Assembly: GCF_026410085.1 (NCBI RefSeq)
Contig: NZ_CP112866.1
Coordinates: 5,207,001-5,271,000 of the forward strand
Direction: 5' to 3'
Length of the DNA stretch: 64,000 nt
Origin: Pseudomonas quebecensis
GTDB taxonomy: Bacteria > Pseudomonadota > Gammaproteobacteria > Pseudomonadales > Pseudomonadaceae
Shown: positions 8,718 to 15,949 of the stretch, piece by piece
How the letters are laid out: each line of letters starts with the position of its first letter
Numbering within the stretch: position 1 is the stretch's first letter
Program-made: the position numbers and the translations under genes
Notes under the pieces: model-generated
The model's database searches: none
Seen by the model: the letters and a program-made list of their open reading frames with translations, nothing else
What the model was told of the DNA's origin: nothing

Positions 8718-9517
8718 GCCGTCTACACCGAACACCCGCCGAGGCGGTGATTGAAGTGCGCGGCCTGTGCAATCGCTTTGGCAGCCAAAGCGTGCATGAA
8801 AACCTCGACCTGGACTTGTACAAGGGCGAAATACTCGCCGTGGTCGGCGGTTCCGGCAGCGGTAAGTCAGTGCTGCTGCGCAGCATCGTCGGCCTGCGCC
8901 GGCCAAGCGAGGGTGAAGTGCGGGTGTTCGGCAAAAACCTGCCAAACCTGCCGGAACAGGAGCGTTCCCTGGTGGAACGGCGCTTTGGTGTGTTGTTCCA
9001 GAAGGGCGCGCTGTTTTCCTCGCTGACGGTGACCGAAAACGTCGCGCTGCCGTTGATCGAGCATGCGGGCCTCAGCCGTGCCGATGCCGAGCATTTGGCC
9101 GCGGTGAAGCTGGCGCTGGCCGGGCTTCCGCTGTCGGCGGCCGACAAGTACCCGGCGTCGCTGTCCGGCGGCATGATCAAGCGCGCCGCCCTGGCCCGCG
9201 CCTTGGCGCTGGATCCGGACATCCTGTTTCTGGATGAGCCCACCGCCGGCCTCGACCCGATCGGCGCGGCGCAATTTGACCAACTGATCCTGACCCTGCG
9301 CGACGCGTTGGGCTTGAGTGTGTTCCTGGTGACTCACGACCTGGACACGCTGTACACCATCACCGACCGCGTGGCGGTGCTGGCCCGGAAAAAAGTGCTG
9401 GTGGCCGATGCCATCGATGTCGTCTCGGAAACGGACGACGCGTGGATCCACGAATATTTCCACGGCCCCCGTGGCCGCGCGGCATTGGATGCCGCTCAAT
9501 CGCTCAACGAGGTATGA
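8714..9517 (+). CDS. MlaF-type ABC ATPase of the MCE lipid transporter
   Basis: A 267-residue ATP-binding subunit. The Walker A motif GGSGSGKS, the signature SLSGGMIKRAALARA and the Walker B segment ILFLDEPTAGLDP are intact, as is the H-loop VTHDLD. The GTG start at 8714 overlaps the permease stop by four bases, indicating translational coupling. A longer frame extends upstream but lies inside the permease gene. The methionine after SLSGG is characteristic of MlaF-like ATPases. Energy from this subunit would drive lipid movement between inner and outer membranes. Confidence 0.92.
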   Translation: MSRLHRTPAEAVIEVRGLCNRFGSQSVHENLDLDLYKGEILAVVGGSGSGKSVLLRSIVGLRRPSEGEVRVFGKNLPNLPEQERSLVERRFGVLFQKGALFSSLTVTENVALPLIEHAGLSRADAEHLAAVKLALAGLPLSAADKYPASLSGGMIKRAALARALALDPDILFLDEPTAGLDPIGAAQFDQLILTLRDALGLSVFLVTHDLDTLYTITDRVAVLARKKVLVADAIDVVSETDDAWIHEYFHGPRGRAALDAAQSLNEV

Positions 9518-9518
9518 C

Positions 9519-10457
9519 ATGGAAACCCGAGCCCATCATGTGATGATCGGACTGTTCAGCGTGATCGTGGTGGTCGGCGCCATGCTGTTTGGCCTGTGGC
9601 TGGCCAAGTCCAGCGTCGACAGCGCGTTCCAGGACTACGAAGTGGTCTTCAACGAAGCGGTCAGCGGTCTGTCACAGGGCAGCGCGGTGCAATACAGCGG
9701 CATCAAGGTGGGTGACGTGATCAGCCTGCGCCTGGACCCCAAAGACCCGCGGCGCGTCCTCGCCCGCATTCGCCTGGCCGGGCAGACGCCGATCAAGGAA
9801 GACACTCAGGCCAAGCTCGCGCTGACCGGCATCACCGGTACCTCGATCATCCAGCTCAGCGGCGGCACGCCACAAAGCCCCGAACTCAAGGGTAAGAATG
9901 GCAATCTGCCGGAAATCATCGCCTCGCCTTCGCCCATCGCGCGCCTGCTCAATAACAGCAATGACCTGATGACCAGCATTAATGTGCTGCTGCACAACGC
10001 CAACAGCATGTTCTCTGCGCAAAACGTCGAGCACCTGAGCAACACCCTGGCGCATTTGGAGCAAACCACAGGCGCCATCGCCGATCAGCGTGGCGATATC
10101 AAAGTGGTGATGCAGCAACTGTTGCAGGTCAGCAAACAGGCTACGGCTGCGCTGGAGCAGACGACCGTGCTGATGCGCAATGCCAATGGCCTGCTGAACG
10201 AGCAGGGCAAGCAGGCCTTCGGCAGCGCCGAACAGGCCATGAAGTCCCTTGAGCAAAGCACTGCCACCATCAATACCTTGCTGACCAACAACAAGGATTC
10301 GGTTAACAGCGGCATGCAAGGGCTCAACGAACTGGCGCCGGCCGTGCGCGAACTGCGCGAAACCCTCGGTTCGCTGCGCGCCATCTCCCGCCGCCTGGAA
10401 GCCAACCCCAGCGGCTACCTGCTGGGCAGTGACAAGAACAAGGAGTTCACGCCATGA
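9519..10457 (+). CDS. MlaD family (MCE domain) substrate-binding protein
   Basis: A 312-residue protein with one N-terminal membrane anchor (about residues 7-28). A single MCE domain at about 36-115 contains the motif VSGLSQGSAVQYSGIKVG. A long helical, Gln/Asn-rich C-terminal region (about 140-300) resembles the extended coil that bridges the periplasm in PqiB/YebT-like or long MlaD proteins. ATG 9519 lies one base after the ATPase stop. The gene ends in ATGA overlap with the lipoprotein gene that follows. Lipid binding is inferred from family membership. Confidence 0.9.
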   Translation: METRAHHVMIGLFSVIVVVGAMLFGLWLAKSSVDSAFQDYEVVFNEAVSGLSQGSAVQYSGIKVGDVISLRLDPKDPRRVLARIRLAGQTPIKEDTQAKLALTGITGTSIIQLSGGTPQSPELKGKNGNLPEIIASPSPIARLLNNSNDLMTSINVLLHNANSMFSAQNVEHLSNTLAHLEQTTGAIADQRGDIKVVMQQLLQVSKQATAALEQTTVLMRNANGLLNEQGKQAFGSAEQAMKSLEQSTATINTLLTNNKDSVNSGMQGLNELAPAVRELRETLGSLRAISRRLEANPSGYLLGSDKNKEFTP

Positions 10458-11065
10458 AGCGTGCATATCAACTGATCGCCCCTATGGCCCTGGCGCTGAT
10501 CAGCGCGTGTTCGATCCTGCCCAAGGCCGACCCGTCCGACGTGTACCGTCTGGCGTCGGCCCAAGCCACGGCCCAAGGCACACCGGTGAGTTGGTCGCTG
10601 CGCGTGACCAAGCCGCAAACCAGCGAATTTCTCGACAGCCCACGCATTGCCGTGGTGCCCAATGGCGACTTGATCAGCAGCTATGCAAACGCGCGCTGGA
10701 GCGATCCGGCTCCCGTGCTGTTGCGCAATCGCCTGCTCGACGGCTTCCAGCGCGATGGTCGGGTAACGCTGCTCAGCACCGACGACACCAACCTGCAGGC
10801 CGACTATGAGCTTGGCGGGCAGTTGCAGGCGTTTCAGAGTGAGTACCGAGGCCGCGCGGTGGACGTAGTGATCCGCCTCGACGCGCGACTGGTGCGAGGG
10901 AACGATCAACGGATTATTGCCAGTCGGCGCTTTGAAGTGCGCCAGCCGGTGAGCGATACCCAGGTGCCGACGGTGGTGGCTGCTTTTGGTCAGGCTGGGG
11001 ATCAGCTGAATAAGCAGGTGGTGGATTGGGTGGTGGCACAGGGCAACATGGGTGTGAAACGCTGA
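10454..11065 (+). CDS. ABC-type transport auxiliary lipoprotein (PqiC-like)
   Basis: A 203-residue protein of the ABC_trans_aux family. The signal peptide ends in the lipobox ISAC with Cys19 as the lipidated residue. The mature domain shows the family pattern around SPRIAVVPNGDLISSYANARW. Such lipoproteins sit in the outer membrane and receive the MCE protein that spans the periplasm. It overlaps the MCE gene by four bases and completes the operon: permease, ATPase, MCE protein, lipoprotein. A REP pair follows the stop codon. Confidence 0.88.
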   Translation: MKRAYQLIAPMALALISACSILPKADPSDVYRLASAQATAQGTPVSWSLRVTKPQTSEFLDSPRIAVVPNGDLISSYANARWSDPAPVLLRNRLLDGFQRDGRVTLLSTDDTNLQADYELGGQLQAFQSEYRGRAVDVVIRLDARLVRGNDQRIIASRRFEVRQPVSDTQVPTVVAAFGQAGDQLNKQVVDWVVAQGNMGVKR

Positions 11066-11071
11066 GGGCCT

Positions 11072-11146
11072 CATCGGGGGCAAGCCCCCTCCCACATTTG
11101 AATGTATTCACAGGCCAATAGGTGGGAGGGGCTTGCCCCCTATAGC
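11072..11146. repeat. REPIN (inverted REP pair)
   Basis: Two REP palindromes face each other (about 11072-11096 and 11121-11143), separated by a short AT-richer spacer. They lie between the ends of convergent genes, the usual location for these elements. The arms match imperfectly at the outer edge. Confidence 0.8.
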
Positions 11147-11156
11147 TATCTAAGCC

Positions 11157-12386
11157 TCAGCCAAAGAACCAGTAGCACACCGAAATAGCCGCCACGACGC
11201 CGGCAAACTCAGCCAGCAATGCACAACCCACCGCATGCCGCGCGCGCTGGATGCCCACCGAGCCGAAGTACACCGCCAACACGTAGAAGGTGGTTTCGGT
11301 ACTGCCCTGAATCGTCGCGGCCACCAGTGCCGGAAAACTGTCCACGCCCTGCGTCTGCATGGTTTCGATCAGCATCGCCCGTGCGGCACTGCCGGAGAAC
11401 GGCTTGACCATGGCGGTCGGCAAAGCATCGACAAAGCGCGTGTCCATGCCCGTCCACGCCACCACATGGCGAATACCTTCAAGGCCGAAATCCAGCGCGC
11501 CGGAGGCACGTAACACGCCCACCGCACATAGCATCGCCACCAGGTACGGCAGCAGGTTTTTGGCGACGTCGAAGCCTTCTTTGGCGCCTTCGACAAATGC
11601 CTCGTACACCTTCACCTTGCGCAACGCGCCGATCAGCAGGAACAACATGATCAGGCCGAAGAGGGTCAGGTTGCCGAGAATCGACGACAACCCGGCCAGC
11701 GCCGTGGCGGACAGGGTCGCCAGTAACGCCATGAAGCCGCCCAGCACCAGCGCGCCGGGTATCAGATAGGCCAGCACCACGGGGTCCCACAAACGCAGGC
11801 GCTGCATGATGGCGACCGACAGCAGGCCCACCAGTGTCGACGCGCTGGTCGCCAGCAGGATCGGCAGGAACACCAGCGTCGGGTCGGCGGCACCCTGCTG
11901 GGCGCGATACATGAAGATGGTCACCGGCAGCAGCGTCAACGACGAGGCGTTGAGCACCAGGAACAGGATCTGCGCATTGCTCGCCGTGGTCGGCAGCGGG
12001 TTGAGTTCCTGCAGCGCCTTCATGGCTTTGAGGCCGATGGGGGTGGCGGCGTTGTCCAGGCCCAGGCCGTTGGCGGCGAAGTTGAGGGTGATCAGGCCGA
12101 TGGCAGGGTGGCCCGCCGGCACTTCCGGCATCAGGCGACGGAACAAGGGGCCCAGTGCCTTGGCCAGCCAATCGACGATCCCGGCTTTCTCGGCGATGCG
12201 CAAAAAGCCCAGCCATAAGGTCAGGGTGCCGAACAGCAGCACCATCACTTCCACCGACAATTTGGCCATGGCGAAAATGCTTTCCACCATCGCCGCGAAA
12301 ATCCCGGCGTTACCGCCCACCAGCCATTGCGCCAAGGCTGAGACCATTGCCACGACAAAGAATCCAAGCCACAGGCCATTGAGCAT
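11157..12386 (-). CDS. Nucleoside recognition (Gate) domain membrane protein, SpmA-SpmB type
   Basis: A 409-residue polytopic protein built as two Gate-domain halves. The N-terminal half resembles SpmA (LNFAANGLGLDNAATPIG near residues 105-122) and the C-terminal half resembles SpmB (MVKPFSGSAARAM, then STETTFYVLAVYFGSVG). In spore formers these are separate spore maturation proteins. Fused copies are common in non-sporulating Proteobacteria and their substrate is unknown. I chose ATG 12386, which has GAGGGG nine bases upstream, over a 19-codon longer frame. The next gene upstream on the same strand is gltP, separated by a terminator. Confidence 0.82.
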   Translation of the reverse strand: MLNGLWLGFFVVAMVSALAQWLVGGNAGIFAAMVESIFAMAKLSVEVMVLLFGTLTLWLGFLRIAEKAGIVDWLAKALGPLFRRLMPEVPAGHPAIGLITLNFAANGLGLDNAATPIGLKAMKALQELNPLPTTASNAQILFLVLNASSLTLLPVTIFMYRAQQGAADPTLVFLPILLATSASTLVGLLSVAIMQRLRLWDPVVLAYLIPGALVLGGFMALLATLSATALAGLSSILGNLTLFGLIMLFLLIGALRKVKVYEAFVEGAKEGFDVAKNLLPYLVAMLCAVGVLRASGALDFGLEGIRHVVAWTGMDTRFVDALPTAMVKPFSGSAARAMLIETMQTQGVDSFPALVAATIQGSTETTFYVLAVYFGSVGIQRARHAVGCALLAEFAGVVAAISVCYWFFG

Positions 12387-12441
12387 CAGTTGAATCCCCT
12401 CGAATGATGGGGCGAATGATAGCGGGGCTGGCAGAAACGAC

Positions 12442-12465
12442 AAACCCCGGATTTCTCCGGGGTTT
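12442..12465 (-). terminator. Intrinsic terminator after gltP
   Basis: A perfect 10-bp stem (AAACCCCGGA with TCCGGGGTTT) and a 4-base loop lie 21 bases past the gltP stop. The A/T ends of the stem supply the U-tract in either direction, so it may act on both strands. Confidence 0.75.
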
Positions 12466-12485
12466 GGGTCAGTACCAGCGTGCGA

Positions 12486-13817
12486 TCAACCGCGAGTGGC
12501 CTGAGCAGTCGGCATCGCCGGCTTACTGCGCCAGTGCGGCAGCGAGTTCCAGTAGCGCTCGCCCTTGGCATCGTCGTACATGCCTTCCCAACGGGAAATC
12601 ACCAGTACCGCCAGGGCGTTGCCGATCACGTTCAGGGCGGTACGCGCCATGTCCATCACACGGTCGACACCGGCAATGAACGCCAGGCCTTCGAGCGGAA
12701 TGCCCACACTGCCCAAGGTGGCCAGCAGCACCACGAAGGACACACCCGGTACGCCGGCGATGCCTTTGGAGGTGACCATCAGGGTCAGTACCAGCATCAA
12801 TTGCTGACCGATCGACAGGTCGATGCCATACAGCTGGGCGATGAAGATCGCGGCGATGCTCTGATACAAGGTCGAACCGTCGAGGTTGAACGAGTACCCG
12901 GTCGGCACTACAAAGCTGCAGATCGCCTTCGGCGCGCCGTAGGCTTCCATCTTCTCGATCACGCGTGGCAACACCGTTTCGGAACTGGCGGTGGAGTAGG
13001 CGAGCACCAGCTCATCCTTGAAGATGCGCATCAGCTTGATCACCGAGAAGCCGAACAGGCGCGCGATCAGGCCCAGGACCACGAAGGCGAAGAACAGAAT
13101 GGCGACATAAACCAGGATCACCAGCTTGGCCAGCGGCAGCAGCGAGGCGAACCCGAAGTTGGCCACGGTCACGGCGATCAGGGCGAATACACCGATCGGC
13201 GCGTACTTCATGATCATGTGGGTGACTTTGAACATGCTCTCGGACACGCCCTGGAACATCGTGACCAGCGGCTCGCGCAGTTCTGGCTTGAGGCTCGACA
13301 GGCCCAGGCCGAACAGCACGGAGAAGAAGATGATCGGCAGCATTTCACCACGGGCGACGGCGGCGAAAATGTTGGAGGGGATCAGGTTGAGGATGGTCTG
13401 GATAAACGCATGCTCGTGCTGCACCTCGGCGGCAGTCGCCTGGTACTTGGAAATGTCCACGGTACCCAGGGTACTCATGTCGATCCCGGCACCGGGATGG
13501 AACAGGTTGGCCAGCAACAGGCCGACCACGATGGCGATGGTGGTGACCACTTCGAAGTAAAGGATGGTTTTGACGCCGATGCGACCGAGTTTCTTCGCAT
13601 CGCCGACACCGGCAATGCCGACGATCAGCGAGGAAATCACAATCGGGATCACGATCATCTTGATCAGGCGGATAAAGATATCGCCCGCCGGCTGCAGCAC
13701 ATTGCTGATCCACCAGGCCTTTTCGGCACTGAAATGGTTGAGCACTGCGCCGATTGCGATCCCCAGTACCAAACCGATGAGGATCTGCCAGGCGAGGCTT
13801 AGCTTTGCCTTCTTCAT
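12486..13817 (-). CDS. gltP: Glutamate/aspartate:proton symporter (DAACS family)
   Basis: A 443-residue dicarboxylate/amino acid:cation symporter of the inner membrane. The serine-rich re-entrant loop STASSET, the NLDGST motif and the GVPG turn that form the substrate site are all present in order in the second half. Length and conservation fit GltP, which takes up glutamate and aspartate with protons. The position next to the lysozyme inhibitor and algB matches the P. aeruginosa order as I recall it. C4-dicarboxylate specificity (DctA) is the main alternative. The upstream 200 bases contain three dyad symmetries that could be operator sites. Confidence 0.88.
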   Translation of the reverse strand: MKKAKLSLAWQILIGLVLGIAIGAVLNHFSAEKAWWISNVLQPAGDIFIRLIKMIVIPIVISSLIVGIAGVGDAKKLGRIGVKTILYFEVVTTIAIVVGLLLANLFHPGAGIDMSTLGTVDISKYQATAAEVQHEHAFIQTILNLIPSNIFAAVARGEMLPIIFFSVLFGLGLSSLKPELREPLVTMFQGVSESMFKVTHMIMKYAPIGVFALIAVTVANFGFASLLPLAKLVILVYVAILFFAFVVLGLIARLFGFSVIKLMRIFKDELVLAYSTASSETVLPRVIEKMEAYGAPKAICSFVVPTGYSFNLDGSTLYQSIAAIFIAQLYGIDLSIGQQLMLVLTLMVTSKGIAGVPGVSFVVLLATLGSVGIPLEGLAFIAGVDRVMDMARTALNVIGNALAVLVISRWEGMYDDAKGERYWNSLPHWRSKPAMPTAQATRG

Positions 13818-14007
13818 GTCATTACCCTTACTTCAAGTGGACTTAAGGCAAATGCGCCAGCTGGAACGCTCGAGAGCGAAAAAGTGTGAGCATCCGCCTC
13901 CATGGAAGGTCGCCGCCCGATGGCCGAAATGGCTTATTGGCAGGCGAAAAAAGGCGCAACTATTCCCATGCAAGGGGGCGACGTCTAATGCCGTAAACGC
14001 CTACCCT

Positions 14008-14099
14008 ATGCCGAATCGGCATGGCTTTTTGCAATGATAACTGTCCGAACGGTCAGTTCAAATGCGACATATTGCCCGTTGAATATGCCGTAAAACGGC
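14008..14099. promoter_or_regulatory. Cluster of three dyad symmetries upstream of gltP
   Basis: Three inverted repeats occur within 92 bases: ATGCCGA/TCGGCAT (14008-14022), AACTGTCCG-AA-CGGTCAGTT (14039-14058, one mismatched pair) and GCCGT/ACGGC (14087-14099). Their spacing and lack of T-runs resemble operators more than terminators. They lie about 190-280 bases ahead of gltP, and no regulator gene is adjacent. Confidence 0.35.
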
Positions 14100-14473
14100 C
14101 AAACCAGGCTTATGCAGGGATGAAGGAGGGGTTGGATCGGTCGGCACAAATGCCTGGGAATTCAGCTGTCTGGTGTCGGAAATGTCCTATACACCCGGCA
14201 AAACTTTCTCGATAGATGGTCAACGCGACACACTCAGTAATGGTTGAGAGCGAGCAAAACCAAAATAAGCGGCTATGGGCGGCATAAGGCACGCAGGACG
14301 CTGTAAGCCCGCCGCAAGTTCAGCAAGTCGATGACTTGTGAACTTGCGTCGCAGCTTTTCACCTGACCCGGCCCTTGCGCAGGCACTCCCTGTACCCGTA
14401 GGTCACGCCGATCCCAATCGATCAGAGCGACCCGGCCCCCTGGTCATGCACGGCTCTTGTCGAATCGTGCAGC

Positions 14474-14500
14474 TAGAAAGAAGCGAGGGGCTTCTTTCTA
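14474..14500 (-). terminator. Probable terminator of the lysozyme-inhibitor genes
   Basis: A perfect 11-bp stem (TAGAAAGAAGC with GCTTCTTTCTA) and a 5-base loop lie 40 bases past the stop of the inhibitor gene. A GC core with A/T-rich flanks is the form of a bidirectional intrinsic terminator. Confidence 0.6.
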
Positions 14501-14540
14501 TGGACGCCGGCTCCGACTGCGGCAGCGCCGCAGGCGAAAC

Positions 14541-15008
14541 CTAGTACCAATTCGGATCTTTCTTAAGCTGTTCCATCAGCAGTTTTTGCATGCCTTCGTC
14601 CGGCTTACCGATAAAACGGTAATCGGCATGCCGCGTAGGGGATTTGTCCGCCGGCAGGCCGGCAGGCACTTCCACCAACATGGCGTAGGCGTCTTCCTTG
14701 TCGAAGCTGAAAGCAACGATCAAGCGCTTGTTCAGGCAGGTGTCAGCGGTTTCGCAGAGCGGCCCGACCAAGTACTTATCGCCATCTTCTTCAACGGCGT
14801 TCATCTGTTCAGCCGTACCGGTCAGGTTCATTACCCATTCCGGCAAGCGCTCTTCTTTCTTCACCACGCCTTGCCAGGTTTCACGGTATTGCGGATCCGC
14901 GCTGAGCAATTCGTTGGCCCGCGTCTGGCCATCATTGGCGGCCATCGCCAGACCGCTGCCGCCCAGCAACAGGGCGGCAACAATGGCTTTGAGAGACAAA
15001 GTGCTCAT
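14541..15008 (-). CDS. Ivy family C-type lysozyme inhibitor, periplasmic
   Basis: A 155-residue exported protein with a signal peptide ending at AMA (about residues 20-22). The mature part matches the Ivy family in size and in its central pattern, with two cysteines enclosing a short exposed loop (GPLCETADTC near residues 101-110), followed by LIVAFSFDK. In Ivy this loop inserts into the lysozyme active site. The loop sequence differs from the classic CKPHDC, so potency on C-type lysozyme is uncertain. The homologous P. aeruginosa gene sits between gltP and algB. It is probably cotranscribed with the DUF1328 gene just upstream. Confidence 0.75.
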   Translation of the reverse strand: MSTLSLKAIVAALLLGGSGLAMAANDGQTRANELLSADPQYRETWQGVVKKEERLPEWVMNLTGTAEQMNAVEEDGDKYLVGPLCETADTCLNKRLIVAFSFDKEDAYAMLVEVPAGLPADKSPTRHADYRFIGKPDEGMQKLLMEQLKKDPNWY

Positions 15009-15010
15009 AT

Positions 15011-15175
15011 TCAGCCTCGGCCGCGACGACCAAAGAAGAACGAAGCAATGAACATCACCAGGAAGACGACAAACAGGATCTTGGCGATACCGGTTGCGGT
15101 GCCCGCGATACCACCGAAGCCCAGCACTGCAGCAACAATGGCGATGATCAGAAATGTGATTGCCCAACTCAACAT
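15011..15175 (-). CDS. DUF1328 family small membrane protein (YtjA-like)
   Basis: A 54-residue protein of two hydrophobic helices ending in a basic FGRRGRG tail, the exact pattern of DUF1328/YtjA proteins. A strong AAGGAG site precedes the ATG at 15175, which is why I prefer it to a 14-codon longer frame. It ends two bases before the lysozyme inhibitor gene begins, so the two are likely one operon. Function is unknown; members are often stress induced. Confidence 0.85.
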   Translation of the reverse strand: MLSWAITFLIIAIVAAVLGFGGIAGTATGIAKILFVVFLVMFIASFFFGRRGRG

Positions 15176-15208
15176 GGTGATTCTCCTTACGCTTCTATTA
15201 GAGGTTAC

Positions 15209-15248
15209 AGCGGTCATGCCGTACGGACGCCCGGTGCGGACGACCGCT
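15209..15248. other. Hairpin between two small membrane protein genes
   Basis: A 7-bp outer stem (AGCGGTC with GACCGCT) encloses further short GC-rich pairings. It lies between the stop of the 99-residue gene and the DUF1328 start. A T-rich run follows only on the plus strand, so it is a weak candidate as terminator for the minus-strand gene. Confidence 0.3.
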
Positions 15249-15256
15249 TGTTTTGC

Positions 15257-15556
15257 TTAGAAAACCCACCGTTCCTGGGCTGGCAGCTGATCCAGGGTTG
15301 AATCCTGATCAGCCACTCGCAATTGCTTGACGCTGACCTCACCCGCAACACTGGCAACGGGACGGCCCTGCATCGAACTGAAATGGGTCTGCATCATGGC
15401 CGGACGCTCGAATACTTGGGCTTGCTGCTGACTCTCCTGCCAATGCTGAATCTGCTGGCCTGCAATCAACGTGACCATCAGGGCCAGGCTGGCAAACAGA
15501 CCTTGCTGCAAGCGCAGTGGCGATACACGCAATTGGCTGAGGGTTTGGCGAGTCAT
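15257..15556 (-). CDS. Small single-span membrane protein of unknown function
   Basis: A 99-residue protein with one hydrophobic segment at about residues 20-36 and a Gln-rich then mixed charged C-terminal part that would lie outside the cytoplasm. I do not recognise the family. The ATG at 15556 has GGGAG nine bases upstream; a start six codons earlier lacks a site. A good sigma-54-type promoter sequence lies about 57-72 bases upstream. It stands next to algB, an NtrC-type activator gene, in divergent orientation, which makes regulatory linkage worth testing. Confidence 0.65.
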   Translation of the reverse strand: MTRQTLSQLRVSPLRLQQGLFASLALMVTLIAGQQIQHWQESQQQAQVFERPAMMQTHFSSMQGRPVASVAGEVSVKQLRVADQDSTLDQLPAQERWVF

Positions 15557-15949
15557 GCTGCTGTTCTCCCGCATTCTGATTATTCATTCATGACGCTCTT
15601 GTGAGGGGATATTGCAGAGCCCATGCCAGGTCTTTAACAAAATAAAACCTTTTAAAATCAGCAGGTTATAGATTCATGCTCGATGACAAGGCCAGCATCC
15701 TGCACGATGCCCCCCTATAGGCCGTGCGAAATGCACGATGGTCAGCGGTCGGATCAACGGATAGAAAGCGGGGCCGTTGATGCCCAATTGAGCGCAAGGC
15801 GGGAAAACCCAGGCTGATCTCGCCCGTTGTAAGAAGATGCGCAGATACCTGCACGACGTTGCCGTTTATCGATCAGAATAAACCATGCAACTTGCCCGAT
15901 TATTCCGGGACTAAACACCATCATTTATCAGTTAAGGAGCGTGGGACAG
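15557..15949. other. Divergent intergenic region upstream of algB
   Basis: This 393-base region separates the 99-residue gene from algB. Apart from the sigma-54-like site at 15613-15628 and an AT-rich tract around 15635-15660, I see no gene. The algB ribosome site AAGGAG (15934-15939) lies at its right end. Confidence 0.5.
15613..15628 (-). promoter_or_regulatory. Candidate sigma-54 promoter of the 99-residue membrane protein gene
   Basis: Read on the minus strand the sequence is TGGCATGGGCTCTGCA. GG and GC are exactly ten bases apart, and TGGCA plus TGC match the -24/-12 consensus TGGCACG-N4-TTGC. It would place the transcript start about 45 bases ahead of the ATG at 15556. Confidence 0.45.

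Larger units (their letters stand above)
13818..14540. other. 723-base gene-free region between gltP and the lysozyme inhibitor gene
   Basis: I see no credible protein gene on either strand here. Short frames lack ribosome sites and recognisable sequence. It holds the gltP promoter region, the dyad cluster at 14008-14099, a long interrupted hairpin at 14312-14345 (outer stem GCAAGTTCA/TGAACTTGC, inner stem CAAGTC/GACTTG) and the terminator-like hairpin at 14474-14500. A small RNA is possible but no promoter could be assigned. Confidence 0.5.

Noticed and set aside
12486..13802. Long plus-strand frames opposite gltP
   Set aside because: They are antisense to a complete symporter with all substrate-site motifs and are dominated by His, Gln, Asp and Arg, the usual artefact opposite a membrane protein gene.
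14011..14033. Sigma-54-like GG...GC near the gltP dyads
   Set aside because: The spacing between GG and GC is eleven bases, one too many for a functional -24/-12 promoter.
14110..14140. Several GGA triplets suggesting an Rsm-type regulatory RNA
   Set aside because: The triplets are not presented in hairpin loops, and no promoter or terminator fits an RsmX/Y/Z-like RNA here.
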